From assembly GCA_937983055.1 (NCBI GenBank), contig CALJLA010000208.1, positions 1 to 30,477 on the forward strand: a DNA stretch of 30,477 nucleotides. Direction: 5' to 3'. A model generated the notes under the pieces. The model was given only the letters and a program-made list of their open reading frames with translations. It ran no database searches and was not told the DNA's origin. The translations under genes were made by a program, and so were the position numbers. The stretch is from an uncultured Pseudomonadota bacterium. Its GTDB lineage: Bacteria; Pseudomonadota; Gammaproteobacteria; Burkholderiales; Eutrophovitaceae. Within the stretch, counting starts at the first letter, position 1; each line of letters opens with the position of its first letter. Of the stretch, positions 24,074-30,477 are shown in pieces.

Positions 24074-24483
24074 TCATCTTTCTGCGGGTACAGCAGCTTG
24101 AAGGTGCCGGTGGCCTTGGCCAGCAGGGTGCCGTCTTCGGCCGTGAGCTCGCCCTCGGAAAAGATCAGGGAGCGGCCGGCCCAGCGGGCGCGGCCCTCGC
24201 CGAGCACCGGGCCCTTGGCAGCGGCGATGAAGTTCACCTTGAGCTCCACCGTCACTGCGCCGTTGCATTGTTCGTCGAGCGCACGGCCGGCGCTGGCCAG
24301 CGCCACGTCCAGCAGCGTCATCAGCACGCCGCCGTGCACCGAGCCCCAGCTGTTCTCCAGCTCCGGACGGGTTTCGAGGCGCACCCTGACCAGGCCCTCG
24401 CGTTTCTCGGTAATGCGAATGCCCAGATGCTCGATGAAGGGTACGTGGATGTTGAACCCGGCCTTCTGGCGGCTTGCCGGCAT
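24070..24483 (-). CDS. PaaI-type hotdog-fold acyl-CoA thioesterase
   Basis: The protein has 137 residues from the ATG at 24483, eight bases after the upstream SDR stop, with GAGGCG just ahead. Hotdog-fold features are WGSVHGGVLMTLLDVALASAG (the usual HGG helix start) and VTVELKVNFIAAAKG. The family hydrolyses acyl- or aryl-CoA thioesters; in beta-oxidation it recycles CoA from dead-end intermediates. It is coupled to the SDR gene. Its stop codon lies inside the outer inverted repeat of element D, so the element contributes the terminal codon. Substrate not determinable. Confidence 0.88.
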   Translation of the reverse strand: MPASRQKAGFNIHVPFIEHLGIRITEKREGLVRVRLETRPELENSWGSVHGGVLMTLLDVALASAGRALDEQCNGAVTVELKVNFIAAAKGPVLGEGRARWAGRSLIFSEGELTAEDGTLLAKATGTFKLLYPQKDD

Positions 24484-24490
24484 AGGCGCC

Positions 24491-25267
24491 TCAGATCGCG
24501 GAGAAGCCGCCGTCGACCGCAATGGTCTGGCCGGTGATGTAGGCCGAGGCATCGGACGCCAGCAGCACCACCGCCCCCTTGAGGTCCTCGTCGCCGCCCA
24601 GCCGCTTGAGCGGCGTCTGGTTCAGGATGTATTCCTCGGCGCGATCGATCATGCCGGCCGACATTTTCGACGGGAACACGCCCGGCGCAATCGCGTTGAC
24701 GGTGATATTGAAGCGCGCCCACTCCGCCGCCAGCGACCGGGTGAAGTTCACCACGCCGCCCTTGCTGGCGTTGTAGGCGATGGTCGGCATGAAGCCGGGG
24801 TCGGTACCCACCAGGCCGGCGACCGACGCGATGTTGATGATTCGGCCATAGCGGTTCGGGATCATCGCCAACCTGCCCACCGTCTGCGACAGCAGAAACA
24901 CGGCGGTGAGATTGAGATTGATGACCTTGTGCCAGGCATCCAGTGGATGCTCCTCGGCCGGCGCACCCCAGGTCGCGCCCGCGTTGTTCACGAGCACGTC
25001 GATACGGCCGAAGCGCCCGAGGACCGACTCCACCATCGGCTTGACCGCGTCGCGGTCCTGCAGATCATTCACGACGGTGAGCGCCTCGATGCCTTGCTTC
25101 GCGAGATGCGCCCTGGCTTCGTCCAGCTCGGCGGCCTTGCGGGCGGTGATGACGACTTTCGCGCCCATCTCGCCGAGGGCTTCGGCCATCTGCAATCCCA
25201 GACCGCGCGAGCCGCCCGTGATCAGGGCGCACTTGCCCGACAGGTCCAGCAATTTCTTCACGCTCAT
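24491..25267 (-). CDS. SDR-family oxidoreductase (FabG-like)
   Basis: The protein has 258 residues from the ATG at 25267, with GGAG nearby. Features are the cofactor motif TGGSRGLG, the NNAG motif, catalytic Ser in IINIASVAG and YNASKGG with Tyr and Lys. The C-terminal FabG-type motif is ITGQTIAVDGGF. It reduces or oxidises a 3-keto/3-hydroxy acyl-type intermediate or a related alcohol. It is separated from the large acyl-CoA dehydrogenase by 29 bases and from the thioesterase by seven. It may supply a 3-hydroxyacyl-CoA dehydrogenase step in the pathway, though the FadB-like fusion already has one. Confidence 0.92.
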   Translation of the reverse strand: MSVKKLLDLSGKCALITGGSRGLGLQMAEALGEMGAKVVITARKAAELDEARAHLAKQGIEALTVVNDLQDRDAVKPMVESVLGRFGRIDVLVNNAGATWGAPAEEHPLDAWHKVINLNLTAVFLLSQTVGRLAMIPNRYGRIINIASVAGLVGTDPGFMPTIAYNASKGGVVNFTRSLAAEWARFNITVNAIAPGVFPSKMSAGMIDRAEEYILNQTPLKRLGGDEDLKGAVVLLASDASAYITGQTIAVDGGFSAI

Positions 25268-25296
25268 CGTCGCGACTCCCGTGTTGCGCGCGCGGA

Positions 25297-27105
25297 TCAG
25301 AACCAGCCGTCCTGCATCTCGAAGCAGGTGCGATCGATCGAGATCAGCAGGTTGTACCAGTGCTCGGTCTTCGGCAGCTCCCAGCGAAAGAAGTACGCGC
25401 AGGCCTGCAGCTTCCCCTGGTAGAAGTCGCTGTGCGTGTCCGGATCGGCGGTCAGACCGTTCAGCGCGGCCAGCCCCTGCCGCAGCCACAGCCACGCAAG
25501 CACCGTGTGCCCGACCAGGTCGAGATAGACGCTGGCGTTGGCCAGCGCCAGATCGGTCTCGCCACGACCGCTGGCGCACAGCAGCGTGCGGGTGACGTCC
25601 ATGACCCGGTCCAGCGCCGCGACCAGGGCCTGCGCGCTGGCGGCCAGCTCCGGCGAGTCGCTGGCCTCCGCCTCCCGGGCAGTCAGGGTGATCTCGCGCG
25701 CGAGCAGCTGGATCGCCGCACCGTCGTCCATGGCGGCCTTGCGTCCGAGCAAGTCGAGCGCCTGGATGCCGTTGGTGCCTTCGTGGATCGGATTCAGACG
25801 GTTGTCGCGATAGAACTGCTCCACCGGGTACTCGCGGGTGTAACCGTAGCCGCCGAGTACCTGGATCGCCAGGCTGTTCGCCTCGACACAGTACTGGGAC
25901 GGCCAGGCCTTGGCCACCGGCGTGAGGATGTCGAGCAGAAGGCGGGCTTCCCGACGCGTCTTGTCGGCGGGCGCGGTCTTCTGGTCATCGACCAGCCGCG
26001 CGCAGTACAGGCACAGCGCCAGCGCCCCTTCCACATACGCCTTCTGCGCGAGCAGCATGCGGCGCACATCGGCATGCTCCACGATGCGCACCGGCGGCAG
26101 ATCGGGGTTCTTGTTGCCGGGCAGCCGCCCCTGCACGCGTTCACGCGCATAGGCGAGCGAATGGAGATACCCGGCATAGCCGAGCGCCGCCGCGCCGAGG
26201 CCGACCACGATGCGCGCCTCGTTCATCATCTGGAACATATGGGCAAGGCCCTTGTTCGCCTCGCCGATCAGTTCGCCCCAGGCGCCGCCTTTCTCGCCGA
26301 AGTTCAGCACGCAGTTGGTGGTCCCGCGATAGCCCATCTTGTGATTCAGGCCGGCCAGCGCGATGTCGTTGCGCTCGCCCAGGCTGCCATCGTCATTTAC
26401 CCGGTACTTCGGGACCGAGAACAGGGATATGCCTTTGACCCCCGGCGGCGCGCCCTCGATGCGCGCCAGCACCAGGTGCACAATGTTCTCGCTCAACTCG
26501 TGCTCGCCGCCGGAAATCCACATCTTGCTGCCACGCAGCCGATAGCTGCCGTCCGGCTGCGGCGTCGCGAGCGTTCGCACCTCGGCGAGCGAGGAGCCGG
26601 CCTGCGGCTCCGACAGGCACATCGTGCCGAAGAATCTGCCCTCGAACAGCGGGGGCAAATAGCGCGCCTTCTGCGCGGCGCTGCCGAACGCGTCGATCAG
26701 GTTGGCGTTGGCCATGGTCAGGAAGGCATAGGCCGACGTCGACACATTGGCTGCGTGAAACCAGGCCATGCATGCCTGGGCCACCACGACGGGCAGCTGC
26801 ATGCCGCCGCGCTCGTAGTCCTGCATCGCGGCGATGAAGCCGGCCTTTCGCAGCGCGCCCAGCGCTTCGCCCACTTCCGGAATCATCTGTACCCGCCCGT
26901 CCACGAAGCGCGGCTCGCTGAGATCCGACTTGCGGTTGTGCGGCGCGAACTTTTCCGCGGCGATCTGCGCGGCAGTGGCCAGTGCGGCGTCGAAGGTCTC
27001 GCGGCTGTGCTCGGCGAAGCGTTCGCGCGAGATCAGCGCCTGTACATCGAGCAGCTCGTAGAGCAGAAACTCGACATCGCGCGCGTTCAGCAGCCGGGAA
27101 CTCAT
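25297..27105 (-). CDS. Large acyl-CoA dehydrogenase (DmdC/FadE-type, C-terminal extended)
   Basis: The protein has 602 residues from the ATG at 27105; an upstream in-frame extension to 27234 lacks similarity. The N-terminal helix, FAD/substrate site TMCLSEPQAGSSLAEVRT, WISGGEHEL, GYRGTTNCVLNFG, and the catalytic-region Glu in MMNEARIVVGLG and IHEGTNGIQALDLLG are visible. The length and the C-terminal extension (FYQGKLQACAYFFRWELP) match the roughly 600-residue group including 3-methylmercaptopropionyl-CoA dehydrogenase and long-chain FadE-like enzymes. It dehydrogenates acyl-CoA with FAD. It follows the thiolase after an 80-base gap. Substrate not certain. Confidence 0.93.
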   Translation of the reverse strand: MSSRLLNARDVEFLLYELLDVQALISRERFAEHSRETFDAALATAAQIAAEKFAPHNRKSDLSEPRFVDGRVQMIPEVGEALGALRKAGFIAAMQDYERGGMQLPVVVAQACMAWFHAANVSTSAYAFLTMANANLIDAFGSAAQKARYLPPLFEGRFFGTMCLSEPQAGSSLAEVRTLATPQPDGSYRLRGSKMWISGGEHELSENIVHLVLARIEGAPPGVKGISLFSVPKYRVNDDGSLGERNDIALAGLNHKMGYRGTTNCVLNFGEKGGAWGELIGEANKGLAHMFQMMNEARIVVGLGAAALGYAGYLHSLAYARERVQGRLPGNKNPDLPPVRIVEHADVRRMLLAQKAYVEGALALCLYCARLVDDQKTAPADKTRREARLLLDILTPVAKAWPSQYCVEANSLAIQVLGGYGYTREYPVEQFYRDNRLNPIHEGTNGIQALDLLGRKAAMDDGAAIQLLAREITLTAREAEASDSPELAASAQALVAALDRVMDVTRTLLCASGRGETDLALANASVYLDLVGHTVLAWLWLRQGLAALNGLTADPDTHSDFYQGKLQACAYFFRWELPKTEHWYNLLISIDRTCFEMQDGWF

Positions 27106-27185
27106 GCGCGCCGGACCTCGGCTGTCCGCCTGCGGGCGGCGCGCATGCGCCATTCGGGTCGGGCTCGGAGCGACATGCCGGGGCC

Positions 27186-28364
27186 TCAGACCACTTCGAA
27201 CAGCCCTGCCGCGCCCATGCCGCCGCCGATGCACATGGTGACGACGACCCGCTTCGCGCCGCGCCGCCGGCCTTCGATCAGCGCATGTCCGACCAGCCGG
27301 CTGCCGGTCATGCCGTATGGGTGGCCGACCGCGATCGACCCGCCGTTGACGTTGAGCCGGTCATCGGGGATGCCCAGCTTGTCGCGGCAATAAAGCACCT
27401 GCACCGCGAACGCCTCGTTCAGCTCCCACAGGTCGATGTCCTCGATCTTCAGTCCGGCGCGCTTCAGCAGTTTCGGCACGGCGAACACCGGCCCGATGCC
27501 CATCTCGTCCGGCTCGCAGCCGGCGACCGCGAAGCCGCGGAATGCCCCCATCGGCGTGAGTCCGCGCGCCGCCGCGGCGCGGTCGCTCATCACTACCTGG
27601 GCCGACGCACCGTCGGAGAACTGACTGGCATTGCCGGCGGCGATGACGCCGCCCTCCAGCGCCGGCCGGATCTGCGACACGCCTTCGTACGTCGTATCCG
27701 GCCGAATGCCTTCGTCCTGCGAGACCGTGACCTCTTTCACCGACTCCCGGCCGGTTTCCTTGTCCACCAGCTTCATGCGGGTGGCGATGGGCGCGATCTC
27801 GTCGTCGAACTTGCCCGCCGCCCGGGCCGCGGCGGCCCGCTGCTGGCTGCGCGCGCCATAGCGGTCCTGCGCCTCGCGCCCGATCTTGTAGCGCTTCGCC
27901 ACGTTCTCGGCGGTCTGCAGCATCGTCCAGTAGATCTCGGGCTTGTGGGCGTCCAGCCATTCTTCGTGAAGAAAGTGCGTGTTCATCTCGTTCTGCACGC
28001 AGGAGATCGACTCGACGCCACCCGCCACAAAGACGTCCGCCTCGCCGCCCAGGATGCGCTGCGCGGCCAGCGCCACCGTCTGCAGGCCGGAAGAGCAGAA
28101 CCGGTTGACCGTCACGCCGGAGACGGTCACCGGGAGGCCGGCGCGCAGCGCGATCTGCCGCGCGATGTTCATGCCGGTGGCGCCCTCCGGGTTGGCGCAG
28201 CCCATGATCACGTCTTCGACCTCGCCCGGCTCAACGCCGGCGCGCTCCAGCGCCGCCCTCACCGCATGCCCGCCCAGGGTCGCGCCATGGGTCATGTTGA
28301 ACCCGCCCTTCCAGCTCTTCGCGAGCGGCGTGCGGGCGGTGGAAACGATGACTGCCTCAGCCAT
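27186..28364 (-). CDS. Acetyl-CoA C-acyltransferase (thiolase)
   Basis: The protein has 392 residues with GGGGAG upstream. The nucleophilic Cys90 is in VNRFCSSGLQ. The second active-site pair is His348 in AVGHPYGMTG and Cys378 in VTMCIGGGMGAA. LNEAFAVQ and GNASQFSDGA are also family motifs. The sequence reads HPYGMTGSR where most thiolases have HPxGxTGAR, a small deviation near the active site. It cleaves 3-ketoacyl-CoA to acetyl-CoA and a shortened acyl-CoA. It is downstream of the FadB/FadJ-type fusion, as in standard beta-oxidation operons, with repeat element E between. Confidence 0.94.
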   Translation of the reverse strand: MAEAVIVSTARTPLAKSWKGGFNMTHGATLGGHAVRAALERAGVEPGEVEDVIMGCANPEGATGMNIARQIALRAGLPVTVSGVTVNRFCSSGLQTVALAAQRILGGEADVFVAGGVESISCVQNEMNTHFLHEEWLDAHKPEIYWTMLQTAENVAKRYKIGREAQDRYGARSQQRAAAARAAGKFDDEIAPIATRMKLVDKETGRESVKEVTVSQDEGIRPDTTYEGVSQIRPALEGGVIAAGNASQFSDGASAQVVMSDRAAAARGLTPMGAFRGFAVAGCEPDEMGIGPVFAVPKLLKRAGLKIEDIDLWELNEAFAVQVLYCRDKLGIPDDRLNVNGGSIAVGHPYGMTGSRLVGHALIEGRRRGAKRVVVTMCIGGGMGAAGLFEVV

Positions 28365-28390
28365 TTCACTCTCCCCGAAATTTCAGGACT

Positions 28391-28578
28391 CTCACCGCGG
28401 AGCACGCGGAGGACGCGGAGAACATCAAAAGCATGATCGAACCACCAAGACACCAACGCCACCAAGAAAAGCATTCGGCGTGCTTGTGCCGTTTCTTGCT
28501 GTTCTGGGTGTCTTGGTGGTTCGTCCTGGTTTCTCTGAGGTCATTCCCCGTGTCTTCCCTGTCCTCCGTGGTTCACTC
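28391..28578. repeat. Composite nested inverted-repeat element E (CACGGAGGA and CACCAAGAC types)
   Basis: The outer left arm (28391-28422) has 9-nt units CCGCGGAGC, ACGCGGAGG, ACGCGGAGA. The inner left arm (28439-28468) has CCACCAAGA, CACCAACGC, CACCAAGAA. The inner right arm (28492-28522) and outer right arm (28545-28577) are their complements. GAACCACCAAGACACC at 28439-28454 pairs perfectly over 16 bases with 28507-28522. An apical AAGCA/TGCTT pair lies at 28469-28485. The right arm ends at the stop codon of the FadB-like gene (28579-28581). Confidence 0.85.

Positions 28579-30477
<1,899 letters not shown>

Noticed and set aside
25360..27393. A 677-codon plus-strand open frame
   Set aside because: It is antisense to the large acyl-CoA dehydrogenase and has no domain-like segments.

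Overview
The window is GC-rich (about two thirds G+C by eye), densely coding DNA that fits a free-living Gram-negative bacterium. A beta- or gammaproteobacterial metagenome-type genome is my best guess, inferred from family content and not proven. I see no rRNA, tRNA, CRISPR array, insertion sequence or phage gene. No gene-free stretch exceeds 300 bases. Starts are mostly ATG, with several probable GTG or TTG starts.

Region 1 (94-7620). After a small DM13-like membrane-anchored protein comes a coherent catabolic locus. On the minus strand lie an ethanolamine-type APC permease, a glutamine-synthetase-like gamma-glutamyl-amine ligase, an aldehyde dehydrogenase and an iron-type alcohol dehydrogenase. 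A class I amidotransferase-type gamma-glutamyl hydrolase is divergent on the plus strand. Together they make a complete paper route: import ethanolamine, gamma-glutamylate it, oxidise alcohol to aldehyde to acid, then release glutamate and glycine. The shared divergent region carries a clean inverted repeat next to the hydrolase start, a good operator candidate.

Region 2 (7771-18235, nearly all plus strand) is a mixed set in tight or overlapping groups: a putative zinc peptidase, a membrane-anchored glutaredoxin, an unknown two-helix membrane protein, a phospholipid N-methyltransferase-like enzyme, a flavodoxin-fold reductase with a probable TTG start, a BT1-like MFS transporter, a probable lipoprotein, a DUF2721 membrane protein, an unknown acidic protein and a GrpB-family protein. 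Two minus-strand genes (alpha/beta hydrolase, DUF1330) follow. A CurA-type oxidoreductase and an exported M20 amidohydrolase end the region.

Region 3 (18315-30477, all minus strand) starts, in transcription order, with a FadB/FadJ-like fusion cut by the window edge. It continues with thiolase, large acyl-CoA dehydrogenase, SDR, hotdog thioesterase, HSL-family esterase, a second SDR, an acyl-CoA dehydrogenase alpha/beta pair and an atypical crotonase. It ends in a decayed gene with a frameshift and a stop. This is an acyl-CoA beta-oxidation cluster. The paired dehydrogenase subunits suggest a bulky or branched substrate, but this is inference.

The most unusual feature is a family of five intergenic elements (about 1824-2016, 3419-3632, 22674-22896, 23898-24073, 28391-28578). 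Each has two arms of degenerate tandem 8- or 9-nt units (ACGAAGRC, GTGACTRG, CACCAAGAC, CACGGAGGA types) in inverted orientation around a variable centre. The purine-rich arm is always on the left of the plus strand. All five lie between co-directional minus-strand genes, and the right arm usually ends at or very near the stop codon of the upstream gene. None occurs in the plus-strand half. They would fold into long hairpins in the mRNA between operon genes.
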